Shown piece by piece: positions 1 to 11,039 of a stretch of 64,000 nucleotides of DNA (position 1 is the first letter of the stretch; the number at the start of each line of letters is the position of its first letter). The stretch is from Ampullaceana balthica (taxonomy: Eukaryota > Mollusca > Gastropoda > Lymnaeidae). The position numbers were made by a program, and so were the translations under genes. The stretch covers positions 62,001 through 126,000 of the forward strand of contig CALYLW010000695.1 in assembly GCA_944989445.1 (NCBI GenBank), given 5' to 3'. Under the pieces are notes generated by a model. That model was not told the DNA's origin. It was given only the letters and a program-made list of their open reading frames with translations, and did not search any database.

Positions 1-1272
1 GTCGTAACTGTAAGCACATATCATATTTTTTACGACTAGTCCTAGCAGAAGACAACTCGAAGGGATGTTGCTAAGTTACGACATGTCGTAGCACTTGCAA
101 CATCCCGTAGAGTTGTCTGTCGTTACTTAGTCGTAGCAGCAGACACTTCGTTTAAGTTTTCTGGATGGGGTATAAAGTGAACATTCTGTTGGGGCACTGT
201 CAAGGTAAGTTTAACTAATTCAAATGATGTGTTTGGAAATTTCAATTCTGTGACGGTAATCCCTAATCGTAACTAGGGCTGTCAATATTGTTGAAAAAAT
301 GTGCGGTACAACGTACTTTTGTAGAGACTACAGCTGGGCCTCCACCTCTAGTAGAACGTGGAAATGATCAAAGAAAATAACCGAGTGGATCCCACTTTCC
401 TTTATTACAAGTCTGATAAAAATCAGATCTCCTTAATATCCCAATGCCAATCTGCCTATCCATAATAAATTCACACACAGCGGTACGTTTCTCACTTGGA
501 ACAAGTGACTGAGCGTTGAATGAGACGATGCAAAGATTTCTTTCGTTAGAGTTTTGGAGAGGTTTTGATGGGTATGACAGTAGCTATGTTAAAATAGCGT
601 TGATGGAAGTCTTCAACAATGTGAAATGCAGATGTAAAATTTTGTTAAGAGACAAGGTATGCAAAGATCTTTAATTCTACACACGAGTTCAGATGTGAAG
701 CATACGATTCGTATTCATTGACAATAGACGATTGCGTGTGTTGAGAAATGGTCGCCTACCCGTGTGCTGCCGGGCCATGCTATAGACGGCTTCATCGGCC
801 AGTCCGAGAATTGATCGAAATAAGAAATATAGCTGACATTGTAGCTGGACAAAGGCGTGGAGCCAAAACAAAGAATCCAACAATTTGAGGTATGAAAAGC
901 GTTACTCGTCCGAAACAGGAAACCATAATAATGATTCTGATGAAGAAATAACAAAATAAAAACATGTCCAACACACAAATAATCACAATCAAAGAGGAGC
1001 TCGATGCTATAGGGCTAGTCATACCATGGTAGAAATCTATAAACAGAATCTATTGATAACTCAACTTCCGGGACTACAGACGGGTAAAACTATAAACATT
1101 TGTTCATTACTATTATAGCGAAGGGGCTCGTTTAAGTTGACTAAACCTTGTTCAAAAGCTTACTTTTATGGAATTTTGAATTAAAATATATAGTTTTATA
1201 TTAAATTATAAATTATATTATGTGAAATAGAATGCACGTATGAATCATGTAAATATAACAGTGACTCGGGCG
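1..1272. other. Intergenic sequence, no gene recognised
   Basis: No convincing coding region. The longest open frames (715-1022, minus strand) overlap in different frames and match no family I know. A hairpin lies at 51-117. At 274 the motif TAGGGCTGTCAATATTG matches, inverted, the right end of the hAT-like element at 21658-22125, so a single hAT end is probably present; no partner end was found. Confidence 0.5.
51..117. repeat. Imperfect inverted repeat (hairpin)
   Basis: Positions 51-71 and 97-117 are near-perfect reverse complements of about 21 bp (two mismatches) around a 25-bp loop. The surrounding bases repeat related words such as GTCGTA and TAGCAG. It may be the end of a foldback element cut by the window edge. 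No function is assigned. Confidence 0.5.
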
Positions 1273-1280
1273 GGCTAGAG

Positions 1281-1578
1281 CAGTGTTTCTCAATTTTTTT
1301 GTATGAAGGACCGCAGGAATTTTTCCTTTGCACCAGAGACCGGTGCGGTATTTTCCCTGTACTGACGTGGTAACAAATTGTAATTTATTTTATTTTATTT
1401 GTTTCATTCTATGTGGTTATTGCCGAAAAATTTACATATTCTATAGAGTTATAATTAATGGTTGCCAATGGATGAACATTGGTAGATTTTTCATTCCTTT
1501 CTTAATAACCCTACGGACCGATGGCTGTTGGCCCGTGGACTGGCACTGGTCCGCAGACCACCACTTTGAGAAGCACTG
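1281..1578. mobile_element. hAT-type MITE with 8-bp target duplication
   Basis: The ends are CAGTGTTTCTCAA (left) and TTGAGAAGCACTG (right), inverted repeats typical of hAT elements. The element is flanked by a perfect 8-bp direct repeat, GGCTAGAG, at 1273-1280 and 1579-1586. The 298-bp body has no transposase frame, so it is non-autonomous. A similar lone end (TTGAGAAGCACTG) is seen near 63930. Confidence 0.85.
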
Positions 1579-1586
1579 GGCTAGAG

Positions 1587-2791
1587 GATTTAACTTATCG
1601 AAACAACTTGTAGGATATAATTTCTATTTATTCATAAGTCGATAACAACTTCCAACACTTAGTTAGGTTAAATATTTTACTTGTGTTATCTTAAGTTGGT
1701 CATAACAACTTATATAGATTACTATCTTTGTATATGTAATTGTAAACGAAATAATAAAGGCTTTTAAAGTTTATGGATTTGCTTTTCTTTCGTAATGTAA
1801 TTATTTTCTGACTAAAATTGTTTATACACGTCTGTGCGCCAATACTCGGTTTCTTGCACTAGATCAAGGTGTATACAGCTGTAGTGACCTCAGCATCTTT
1901 ATATCACTTCAAGCATCACTTATTGATATTGAACGTCGGGACTATTTTTCCAACCAGCTTGAGAAAGCGAATGCAAATTACTCGATTTAATGACGATTTA
2001 TTCAAAAAATGATCATCGATGCTTTATTATTTTGTTCAGTTGGTAAATCCATCATCTTAAATTAAACCTTAATAGTTAGTACCGTAAATAAACTAATCGT
2101 CTTAAATTAAATTAATGACATGATAAATGTTAAAACCACGTGATTAGATGTTAAAACCACGTTTAACTAAAGAGGATTTTTTTTTGTTTATGTACATGTA
2201 TTTCTAAACAATCACATGCAAAATATACCGGCGTAAACGATGTACATATCTTAAACCCACGTGAAACTGCCCGAGAGTAAATAACATAAATAATAAAATG
2301 GCTAGCGCCACTTTAGTAAATAGATGTCATCATAATTCAAGTTATTTACACTTATTACTTGGAGATGGTTTTATACGAGGAAATCGATTTCAATGATTTG
2401 AATGTCTACAATTTCCATAATAATCTATTATCTCATTTTGTTTTAGATATTGTGGAGCGGTCCGTGTTAAATAGCAGGATTTCTTCTTTGTATGCACCAA
2501 TAAAAAGTCACCTGATCTTAAGTTTTATTGAAAATTTATAACAGAAATGAGTGAATTCATAACAATACCATTTGAAATTGAAATTATGCAAAACTCTAAC
2601 ACGATAAGGTTTGCTCATATTTTAGATAAAAAATTTAATTTTATTGGGTTTTTTTTTCCTGTTAGCAATATTAATGATTAATGTGGACTTGAAGTTCATA
2701 TATTCAACTGTATAGGAGTTTTCAAATGGTTTTGATGCCCTAGATGTGATTGGATCATATGTTTTAGTGTTGAAAGTGTTTGTATAAGGTC
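1587..2791. other. AT-rich flank upstream of the 7TM receptor gene
   Basis: No gene or delimited repeat is seen. The sequence is AT-rich with short open frames only. The promoter of the intronless receptor gene must lie here or further upstream, but I see no clear core element. Confidence 0.4.
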
Positions 2792-3898
2792 ATGGCCGAC
2801 CAGAAATCACTGTTCCCTACGATCATTGCTGGCGGTTCACATATGAGCGTAGGTATCCTCTTAGATAACTCTTCTGTGTTGGATACGCTCATCACCCAGA
2901 AGGAATTCATCCCCCTGATTACCATGTACACGTCCGTCGATATGGTCTTGTCCACTCTGGGGATCATCACCAACGTGGTCAACATCAGAACGTTCCTGGT
3001 CATGGGGGCTAACGATGGGGTCACCATGGCCTTTCTCTTCCTCTCGGCCTCTGAGCTCCTGTGTAGCATTGCCGCCCTCGCCCAAAGACTCTCCTTGGCG
3101 TTTTGGCTCACTGAAATGGTCACATGTTACAAGACCTGGTTTCATATCAACCCTTTCATATTTAACAGCTTCTTCGGGAACATCCGCTCTTGCCTGTTTG
3201 AAATTCCCGTCTTAATAACCACATACCTGGCAGTGGTCAAGTGCATGTGCGTAGTCAATCCGCTGGGGTTTAAAAGCACGTTTTCCGTAGCCAGGACGAT
3301 TAAAATAATGGTTGGGATCTGCGTGTTTTCTCTGGTCACGTACATCCCTATACTGGCTACCATGGGCGTCGCTGAGGTCTTCGACCAACAGGTCAACGCC
3401 ACGCGACGTATGCTGTGGTTCCCGCCCTATCGTGACATCGTTAAAATCGTCGTGTGGAACGCTCGGGACTCGGTGTCCGCCATCACTTCGGAAATCGTCA
3501 TCGTTGTTTGTCTCGTGGTCATGTCGAGGTCACTCTCCAAGGCCGTCAGTGTCCGAGACACTCTGACATCATGCACTGGAGCAGGACTCGTCGTAAAAAC
3601 TAAGGGTAGATTACAGAGTGTTGGGAGAACATCGGGAAGAAAGCTGGGCGGGAAGGAACTACAGGTTATAAAACAGGTGACGTATATTTCTTTGGTGTAC
3701 ATCGTTGGGAACTCGCCCAAGATTATCGTGTACTTGGCCATAGCACTTGTACCTGATATAACGCAAGGGGGGCTGTACCAGAATCTGTATACGGTCATCA
3801 CAAAAGGGAAAGAACTTTGTGAGCTGGTGGTATCGAGTGTGAATATCGTCATCTATTATAAGTACAATACCAAATTCAGGTCGTGTTGTTTATACTGA
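2792..3898 (+). CDS. Rhodopsin-class 7TM receptor, probable chemosensory GPCR
   Basis: A 368-residue intronless frame. The frame is open 12 bases further upstream but only from a TTG; the first ATG (MADQKS) is at 2792 with purine at -3 and G at +4, so that start is chosen. Seven hydrophobic segments are visible at about residues 48-72, 77-105, 126-154, 167-192, 226-246, 293-320 and 332-358. Conserved traits are Asn in TM1 (GIITNVVNI), a Pro-containing TM6 (GNSPKIIVYLA) and a TM7 ending SVNIVIYYKYNTKFR. The usual DRY motif after TM3 reads VKC, and NPxxY is replaced by SVNIVIY; such changes are familiar in the gastropod chemosensory receptor families. N-glycosylation sites lie in the N-terminus (NSS) and second outer loop (NAT). 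The third inner loop is basic and long. The gene is GC-richer than its surroundings, so it looks intact and selected. Ligand unknown. A possible poly(A) signal (AATAAA) lies at 4128-4133. Confidence 0.85.
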   Translation: MADQKSLFPTIIAGGSHMSVGILLDNSSVLDTLITQKEFIPLITMYTSVDMVLSTLGIITNVVNIRTFLVMGANDGVTMAFLFLSASELLCSIAALAQRLSLAFWLTEMVTCYKTWFHINPFIFNSFFGNIRSCLFEIPVLITTYLAVVKCMCVVNPLGFKSTFSVARTIKIMVGICVFSLVTYIPILATMGVAEVFDQQVNATRRMLWFPPYRDIVKIVVWNARDSVSAITSEIVIVVCLVVMSRSLSKAVSVRDTLTSCTGAGLVVKTKGRLQSVGRTSGRKLGGKELQVIKQVTYISLVYIVGNSPKIIVYLAIALVPDITQGGLYQNLYTVITKGKELCELVVSSVNIVIYYKYNTKFRSCCLY

Positions 3899-4895
3899 TC
3901 ATAAAAACATTTATTGATTCGATTACAATGTTGTCATAATTTGTTTGTTTGTAGGTCGAAAACTTTTTTTAATAGAAATTGCAAAAGACGCATAGCTCTT
4001 GCACAAATATTTTTACTAAACAGTTTTACAAAAATAGTAAAAAGGGCAATACAACACTAATCGTCCTTAAGTAAAAATCTATGCAATTAAAGTGTGTGGA
4101 TTTTTTTTTAAAAATAACTTTTGATGAAATAAATTTATGAGTACTAACTTTTTGACGTCAAAGCACATGCCAATGCGTGAAAACATGGACGACTATTTGT
4201 TTTCTCTTATTTCTCTCATCCATATACTAGGTTGTATCTGGCTTATAATCTGTTTCTAGGGATCAAGACCAATGGCAAGAATTTAATTTAGATTAATATT
4301 AATATCGACAAATTAGAAAGTTCTGAAATATTTATTTATTTATCTTTTTAAACGACGAAAAGAAATACTGGAATAAATATAAGTTTATTACATTTTATTA
4401 GGGCTGAGGAAATTAACGATTAATTTCTCGATTAATCGTTAAAAAAAATTTACGATTAAATTTTTTTAACGATTAATAACGTGAAATTTGGTACACGTAC
4501 ACAAAATTATACCGGAAAGGTTATTAAACAGGTTTCGTTCCATATATATAAGATACTGGGGGCCGGAGGCCCAAAAATGTAGTTTTTCCCTCTATGAGCT
4601 ATATAAAATAAATATTATTGAAAATTAAGAAGTAAAATAATAAACATTTTGGTGTCGAGATTAACAAGATGGCGTTTATTGCCATAAAATAATGTAATGC
4701 GACGCCAGAGTTTGAGTTCATATTAATTTGTAAATAGGAAACAAAGTGAAAAGAGCAGTGATTATTTTAATTTATTTTTTTTAATTGTTAATACACCGCT
4801 GTGGGTGTGCGTTTAAGTATGTGTGTGCACATGTGTGAATCAGTGAGTGTGTGTGTTTTTTGTTGTGAACTAAATGTTATGAAACGGTTTATTTT
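3899..4895. other. 3' flank of the receptor gene with a lone hAT end
   Basis: AT-rich. At 4399 the end TAGGGCTGAGGAAATTAACG begins; it matches the left end of the hAT derivatives at 17254 and 30672. No matching right end or duplication is found, so this copy is partial. A TG-rich stretch follows at about 4797-4865. Nothing else is recognised. Confidence 0.45.
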
Positions 4896-5281
4896 TAAAT
4901 CCCTTATATTAACTTCGCGGCCGTCTCTCTCTGTCTTGGGCGGGCGGAAAAACAAAAGTCAAAAATGACCCACTTACCGTGATCCGATCGAGCTGAAATT
5001 TGGCACACGGGCCCGTCTCACCTAACAATGCATCGTGTCAAAATTTCAGATCGTTCGAACTTACCGTAATTAAATTAATGCATTTTTAGTTTATCTATAT
5101 AAATCACTATTTAGAACGTTTAGTAGTCGTCAGCTACAGTTTTGACCTAGTTTTAAAGCCAAGGGAGATAATTTGGTTTTAGTCTGTAAATGATTGTCAC
5201 TTTTGAACATAATCAATACTTTTAGTTATGTCTCATATATAAGGGATTTATAATCAAAACTTTGTTTTTACGAGGTTGTTT
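4896..5281 (-). repeat. Dispersed repeat family R1 (AAATCCCTTATAT ends), copy 1
   Basis: One of at least six copies in this window of a repeat of about 390-470 bp. It reads from AACAACCYCGTAAAAAC at one end, through AAATCCCTTATATATGAG, to an inverted ATATAAGGGATTT at the other end. It shares an internal block containing TGCATTAATTTAATTAC and AAATTTCAGCTCGAT. No coding frame and no clear target duplication are seen, so its class is open; a MITE or SINE is possible. Confidence 0.6.
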
Positions 5282-5509
5282 AATTAATCGACAAACTCCT
5301 TCCATAACGTCTCATTTTCCCATAATTTACTTTTTATTATATTCATAATTTATTAATAAATAATAAACAAAAATGTTTCTAAATAATAAAATTATTAATT
5401 GCATATAAAATTATAATTGTATACACACTTACACAACTATTTACAAAACGTAAACAAAATAAACACAAATACAAAGAAAACATTTTGTTTAATAATGTAA
5501 TATCAATAT

Positions 5510-7237
5510 GTCAATGAGATCTTTGGCATTGCATATCATTGGCCAGTGCCTCATAATTAGGAGAGTGTGCCGATAAACCTGTTAGCAAACAATCATAAAG
5601 ATGCTCATCGGTGAGTCGAGATCTATATCTTGATTTTATTAAGTTCAAGTTTGAAAACAATGATTCACATAAATATGTCGAATCGAAAAATGATTCAATT
5701 TTATATGCCACTTTTTTCAAAAATGGGAACTTTTCTCTGTCCACTGTATTCCAAAAGTCCTCTGATATTAAGGATTTTAGCAAAATATCATTCTTAAGGT
5801 CCAAAATTTCTAACTCTAGTTCTTCTGTCTACCTTTAACAAAATCGGCTATACATGCGGCCATTTCCATTAAATTTATTTGGCAAGTAAAAGGATTGATA
5901 CAGAAGGAAACAATTGGCTCGATATGTGTAAACTGCAAAAATCTCTCTTCAAACTGTTTTTTTAACACTTGAAGATGCTTAATAAATAATGACCCGTTTA
6001 GTTCATTGTTACCTAGCATTTCTTCATATGTGGGAAATGCACGAGAGAATTGATCTGCAGATGTGATTTCAACAAATCCAAATTAGCTTTAAATTACCTT
6101 ACAGAGCTTATAATTTCAACTATGTTTTTGTCTTTCCCCGGCAAATCAAAATTTAAAGAATTCAATTTTTCCATGATGTCTGTGAGAAATCCCAAATCAA
6201 TCAGCCTGTGAGAGTCAGTTAGTTCAACATAATTTTCATTTTTATCGTTTATAAATGTTTATATTTCTTTAATTAAACTCACAAATCTTGTAAGAACCTT
6301 TCATTTACTGAGCCAACGTACTTCAGTATGCAGAATAAGATCATGTTCTGTATCTTCAGTATCTTCTAACAGGGCCTTGAAAAGTCGGTGTTGCAAAGGA
6401 GTTGCTCGAATCTAATTGATTATTTTGGTAACTATTTTCATAACGTGTTCAAATGGCAATATTTTACAACACAGAGCTTCCTGGTGGATAATACAGTGGT
6501 AGGACATAAAGTTTGAAAATGATTCATCCTTCAGTATGTTCTGAATGTATTATAAATATCCTCACCCTTTGTCTGTCCTTTCATAGGTAATATTTGCAAA
6601 ATATCCTCTTTTACTGTGAAGTTACTAAACATCATTGTCACCATAAGTGCTAACTGTGCGGTGTCTGATATATCTGTTGACTTGTCAAATTGTAGCGAGA
6701 ACCAGTCACATATTTCCAAGTCAATCTTTAACTGACTTTGTATGTCTGTTGACATTGCATTATTCTTCTTGTGACGGTGTTATTTGACAACTGTAAGTCT
6801 TGTATTGCTGGGATAATTTCACTTTTGTTAGAAAATCCATCAAACAAACAATCGGCACCAGTCAAAATTAGTTCCTTAAACAACTCACCATCAATGAAAG
6901 GTCTCTTCTTTTTTGCGAGAATGTGTGAAATTTTGAAAGAAGCAATGGTGGCCTTTTTAGAATTTTTCACGTCTAGGGAAAAAAGTATGTTGTGCATTAA
7001 GACTTGATTTTAGTTGACATATTTTTTTCTTTCTTACTTCAGATTTAAGTGGATAATTCACATCAAAAGTGGCATGAATTGTCTGAAAGTGTCTTTCAAC
7101 ATTTTGTTTTTTGGCACTGCAATGCTACTACCACACAACAAATAAACTCATTTGTTTTTCAAATTAACGAAACAATATGATTCCTCCCAGTCATTATTAA
7201 AATTATAGTCTCGATGTCTTTTACTCGGTCCACTCAT
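5510..7237 (-). pseudogene. Decayed hAT transposase (ZBED5/FAM200-like)
   Basis: A transposase relic reads on the minus strand from an ATG at 7237 to about 5510. Its pieces are spread over several frames with stops and frameshifts. The N-terminal BED zinc finger is recognisable (WEESYCFV, then a stop, then LLCGSS, then a frameshift to ERHFQTIH). The segment near 6900 (KKKRPFIDGELFK) and the one near 6690 (FDKSTDISDTAQL) match the RNase-H-like core of the ZBED5, FAM200 and GTF2IRD2-type hAT family. The C-terminal dimerisation region (FDSTYLCESLFSNLNLIKS) is in the open piece 5511-5804. It would normally be about 600 residues and is not expressible as it stands. The terminal repeats of its element were not identified. 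Confidence 0.75.
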
Positions 7238-7653
7238 TTTAGGGCTAAAAAGTAAAAAATAATTAGTAATTGAACTACAATATAATATCAATGTTATAGC
7301 GCACGTCTGTTCAACATTATATGCATAAATCTATTATAACAAAGACTATAACTATCCCTACAATCACAATACATTATCGCTTATTAATATAATAGTCAGT
7401 GTATCAGGGGGAACCGATGAGGACATCGAACGAAGAATAAATTTGGCGCGACAGGCTTTTGCCAACAGCGGCGTAACAACGGGTTGGCATCGGGGCAGTT
7501 GCCAAGGGCGCCAGCTCAAAAGGGCGCCACTAAATCTCTAATTTTTAAGTTTGTATTCAAATAAATTCAGTCGGACCTCTCTACATCGAACTCGAAAGGA
7601 CCCAAAAAAAAATTCGACTTAAAGAGTTTTTGAGTTAGGGAAAATAGCGTAAT

Positions 7654-8754
7654 CTCTATCTCTATGGCATCCGTCCATCCTCATGGGATGATGGCGTTTC
7701 CTCCTGCTCCTCTACCCCCCCTTCCCCTTTCTCCTGGCCCTTTTCTCCTCGCTCCTAGCTGTAAGGGAAGCTTCCGCGACTTGAATGCCCTCTCGTACTT
7801 TAGCCCGCCAGGAGGTGCGCTCCTCAGCAATGGTCTCCCACGTTTTATGGTCTATCTGCGCCAGACTCATGTCTTTCTTGCAGACATCCTTGAAGCGCAA
7901 GCAGGGGCGTCCTCTCTTCCGCATACCAGTTGCCAGCTCGCCGTAAAGCAGGGCTCTTGGAATGCGCTCCGAGTTCATCCTGCAGACATGTCCCAGCCAC
8001 CGCAGGCGCCTCTCACTCAGGATTGAGTGCATGCTCAGCATATGACTCCTTCTGAGTACCTCGACATTCGTTATCTTGTCCTGCCACTTGATGTGCAGAA
8101 TCCTGCGCAAGCATCGTAAGTGGAAGCTGTTGAGTTGCTTTGTTTGTTTGGCATAGGTCGTCCAGCACTCGCTGTCATAGAGTAGTGTGCTGAGCACGCA
8201 GGCCTCGTACACAGTGATTTTCGTCCTATCAGTGAGCTGTGCATTTTCCCACACTCTTTGATTCAGCCTAGCCATTAATGATGCAGCCTTGCCGATTCTG
8301 GTTTCAATTTCCTTTTCCAGGGAGAGTGTGCTTGTGATGTTACTGCCAAGGTAGGTGAAATCCTCGACGACATCCAAGGTGTTTCGCTCAATTGAGATTG
8401 CTGGGAAGCAGTCTGTTCCTTGTCTCATAATGTTGGTCTTTTTTAGGCTTATCGTTAGACCAAAATCCTTGCATGCCTCTGAGAACTTGTCGACCAAAAG
8501 TTGGAGACCTATCTCTGAATGTGAGGTAAGGTCTGCGTCATCCGCGAAGAGCAACTCTCTAATTAAAACATTTTTCCACTTTTCTCTTTGCACGAAGACG
8601 GCTGATGTTGTACAAATTTCCATCCGCCCTGGTATGGATGTTTACACCCTCGAAGCAGTCCTCGAAAGCATGACGCAGTAGCATCGAGAAAAAGATACCG
8701 AAGAGTGTTGGAGCTAGTACACAGCCCTGTTTGACTCCGCTACAAACTGGGAAG
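7654..8754 (-). mobile_element. 5'-truncated non-LTR retrotransposon, reverse transcriptase 3' half
   Basis: A minus-strand insertion flanked by the 10-bp direct repeat ATAGCGTAAT (7644-7653 and 8755-8764). The frame 7712-8623 encodes the second half of a reverse transcriptase and the C-terminal tail: ELLFADDADL holds the catalytic DD pair, followed by FTYLGSNITS, LLYDSECW and a Cys/His-poor RLRWLGHVCRM segment. Upstream, 8640-8754 encodes GVKQGCVLAPTLFGIFFSML in another frame, so there is a frameshift near 8630. It differs from the RTE at 46636 and belongs to another lineage. It is dead: truncated and frameshifted. Confidence 0.85.
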
Positions 8755-9187
8755 ATAGCGTAATAGGCGCCGATTAATCAAGGACAATATAGATATTGAG
8801 AGGTGGGGGGAACAGCCATACCGGCTAGTAGGCTTGACAGGAAATAGAGGTCGTGTCTGTGTTTCAAATTAAAGGAAGCCAACTTGCTTTGACATGGTGA
8901 CACAAGGCCACGAGAGGAGACACCTTTCCTCCCCTCCCCCACTTTACTCCCATCACAATGTGATGGGGGAGTAAGATTTTTCTTTTTAAAAAGAGTCACA
9001 GCATGCAGCAAAGGGACGTGAATTAGTTACTACTTACCACTCTTTTTTCTTGACTTTGTCCATTTTTGTATTTGCAAGGGTCGTTTAATCACTTGTGGAT
9101 GCACTAAGATAAGATTTTACGTCCATTTACGTGGCTCTACGTAACACGTGTTCTGAAATGTCACTCCAGAATTATAACTATGGCTGT

Positions 9188-9400
9188 TTCTCCCCCCCCC
9201 CACCCCCGCCCCCCTCTCAATATCAACATTGCCCTTGAAAAAATCTGTGCTATTACGCCAGTTTCCATAACTCGAAAACTCCGTAAGTTGAATTCTCCCC
9301 CCCCCCACCCCCGCCCCCTCTCAATATCAACATTGCCCTTGAAAAATCTGTGCTATTACGCCAGTTTCCATAACTCGAAAACTCCGTAAGTTGAATTCTC
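9188..9400. repeat. Two-copy tandem repeat, 104-bp period
   Basis: The word TCTCAATATCAACATTGCCC recurs at 9215 and 9319, each copy followed by CCATAACTCGAAAACTCCG and preceded by a run of C with a few A and G. The long C-runs may be unstable or misassembled. Confidence 0.7.
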
Positions 9401-9752
9401 CCTCCCCCCCCCCAATCTTGAGTTGGACTTAGAGAGGTCCGACTGTATTAGCAACACGCCAATACGGGCAGCTAACTGAAGTGCTGAGCTGCAGTCTGTG
9501 GAGTGTTATTTAAATTTACTTTTAATTGTGAGTTTCCATCGCTATGTATGAGATAATGAATATGACACATTGGCACCAATGTCCCCTCTAGGGTTCGTTG
9601 GTTCGTGTGCAAAGTAAGAAAAAGTCGTGAGTAAAGTTGCACAGAATCCATTTTTTGTGTGCAATACTACACTAATTGCTGCGCGGTTATTCTCAACCGC
9701 TGCGCGGCGTCGGCCAGAGAACTGCGCAACCTTTTATTTATAATACATGTTA

Positions 9753-10018
9753 GGGGCCGACAATAAAGTACGTCACGCTCCAGAGGGGGGAGGGTGTTAG
9801 AAAGTGTAACAGTTTGTGACAGGGGGAGGGAGGGTCCGGCCATGTGTGACGTCACGGTGTTTTATATTACATTACATTTTAATTATTTTGTTAATAAAAA
9901 AACATTTGTGTTCAAAAGTGTGACGTACTTAAGGGGGGGGGGTTCCGAGATTTGTGACAGGGGGAGGGGGGAGTTAAAAATGGTCAGAAATAGCGTGACG
10001 TACTTTATGGACGGCCCC
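9753..10018. mobile_element. PIF/Harbinger-like MITE
   Basis: Inverted ends GGGGCCGNC...GGACGGCCCC, with internal TACGTCACGCT and AGCGTGACGTA, and 3-bp duplication TTA (9750-9752 and 10019-10021). It is 266 bp with G-runs and has no coding capacity. The same family occurs at 55997-56340, as a left end at 62458 and as a right end near 20117. Confidence 0.7.
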
Positions 10019-11039
10019 TTACTTCAAGTTTTGTTGTGTTCTTTTTAAACGCGACAATATCCCGTTTTATCCAGCAATTTATTTGGTATTATCTAGTAAA
10101 TAATAAACTGCAAATTAGTACTGTTCCTGTCTTTTAAATGTTTTATATTCACGTTGTATGACTATCACTGTCAGACTACGTAATTATTGTTATAAATAAA
10201 ATAAGAGAAATTCAATTATTTTTTTCTAACAAATGAAAAAATCGCAAAGCTGAAACTTGTCAATTTATCAAAGGCGCCAAAAATAAATTAGCCAAGGGCG
10301 CCAAAAACCTAGTTACGCCTCTGTTTGCCAATCTAAAACAGGTCTGGAGATCTACACACATCTCTGTCCAAACAAAAGTAAGGATCTTTAACACCAATGT
10401 TAAAACGGTCCTACTCTATGGATCCGAAACATGGCGGACGACAGAGACAACAAAAAAATAGACTCCAGACCTTTGTTAACAGATGTCTCAGAAATATTCT
10501 GAAAATAAAATGGTTCGATAAGGTCGAAAACTCCAAGCTGTGGGAGAGGTGTGGACAAAGAACAGTAGAACAACAAATCATGGAAAGAAAGTGGAGATGG
10601 ATTGGACACACCCTCAGGAAAGATAACAGCAGGCCTAGGCAGGCCTTAGATTGGAACCCCCAGGGAAAACGACAACGAGGAAGACCCAAGCGTACATGGA
10701 GACGGAGCATGTTGAACGAGGCTGGAAGGACTGGGAAGAGCTGGGAAGAATTGAAGCGACTGGCAAGGGACCGTGTAGCGTGGCGAGCTTTGACAGAGGC
10801 CCTATGTTCCACAAGGAACTTAAAGGACAAATGATGATGATGAATATAATAGATTATGAAAAAACTCTGTCTCTGTCGAAAAGTGGCGGGGACATACGAA
10901 TCGTTCCGCGGGCGCCATGGTGCCCACGGGCACGGGGTTGGGAACCCCTGCTATAGAGTAAACATCAAACCGCAACAAACATGTTAGTCTAGCATGGAAA
11001 GTTCGAGCGCTAAAGACGAAAGCGTTCATTCATTCTTAA

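Larger units (their letters stand above)
7568..9445. mobile_element. Tigger/pogo-like element nested in the hAT element
   Basis: Inverted ends CAGTCGGACCTCTCTA and TAGAGAGGTCCGACTG resemble those of Tigger/pogo transposons, which insert at TA. The right flank is TA; the left is TT, so one base has probably changed. No transposase is visible. It holds a truncated retrotransposon (7654-8754) and a C/G-run-rich tandem repeat (9188-9400). Confidence 0.7.
7466..10323. mobile_element. Non-autonomous hAT element inserted in an RTE fossil
   Basis: Ends are CAGCGGCGTAAC (left) and GTTACGCCTCTG (right), followed on each side by GGCGCC-rich subterminal motifs. The flanks carry a perfect 8-bp duplication, TTTGCCAA, at 7458-7465 and 10324-10331. 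The target was RTE coding sequence, which reads through when the element is ignored. No transposase of its own remains. It carries a Tigger-like element (7568-9445) and a Harbinger-like MITE (9753-10018). Confidence 0.85.
7394..10843 (+). pseudogene. RTE-type retrotransposon fossil split by a hAT element
   Basis: The fossil continues across the hAT element at 7466-10323. Residues matching GGTDEDIERRINLARQAFAN are encoded at about 7408-7465, and the next residues, LKQVW, resume after the duplicated target at 10324-10331. The rest runs to 10834 ([34 protein letters not shown]) and ends in a TGATGATGA tail at about 10828-10843, as in the intact copy at 46636-49810. It is truncated at the 5' end, lacks the endonuclease and most of the reverse transcriptase, and has a frameshift in an A-run near 10446-10452. 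Confidence 0.85.

Noticed and set aside
792..1022. Possible fragment of another 7TM receptor (hydrophobic frame, minus strand)
   Set aside because: One hydrophobic stretch only; the open frames overlap in conflicting phases and no receptor motif is seen.
1328..1645. 105-codon open frame
   Set aside because: Overlaps the hAT MITE at 1281-1578 and carries no domain.
2780..2791. Earlier start for the 7TM receptor at 2780
   Set aside because: The codon at 2780 is TTG, not ATG. The first ATG in the frame, with a good context, is at 2792.
3427..3852. 141-codon minus-strand open frame
   Set aside because: Antisense shadow of the intronless receptor.
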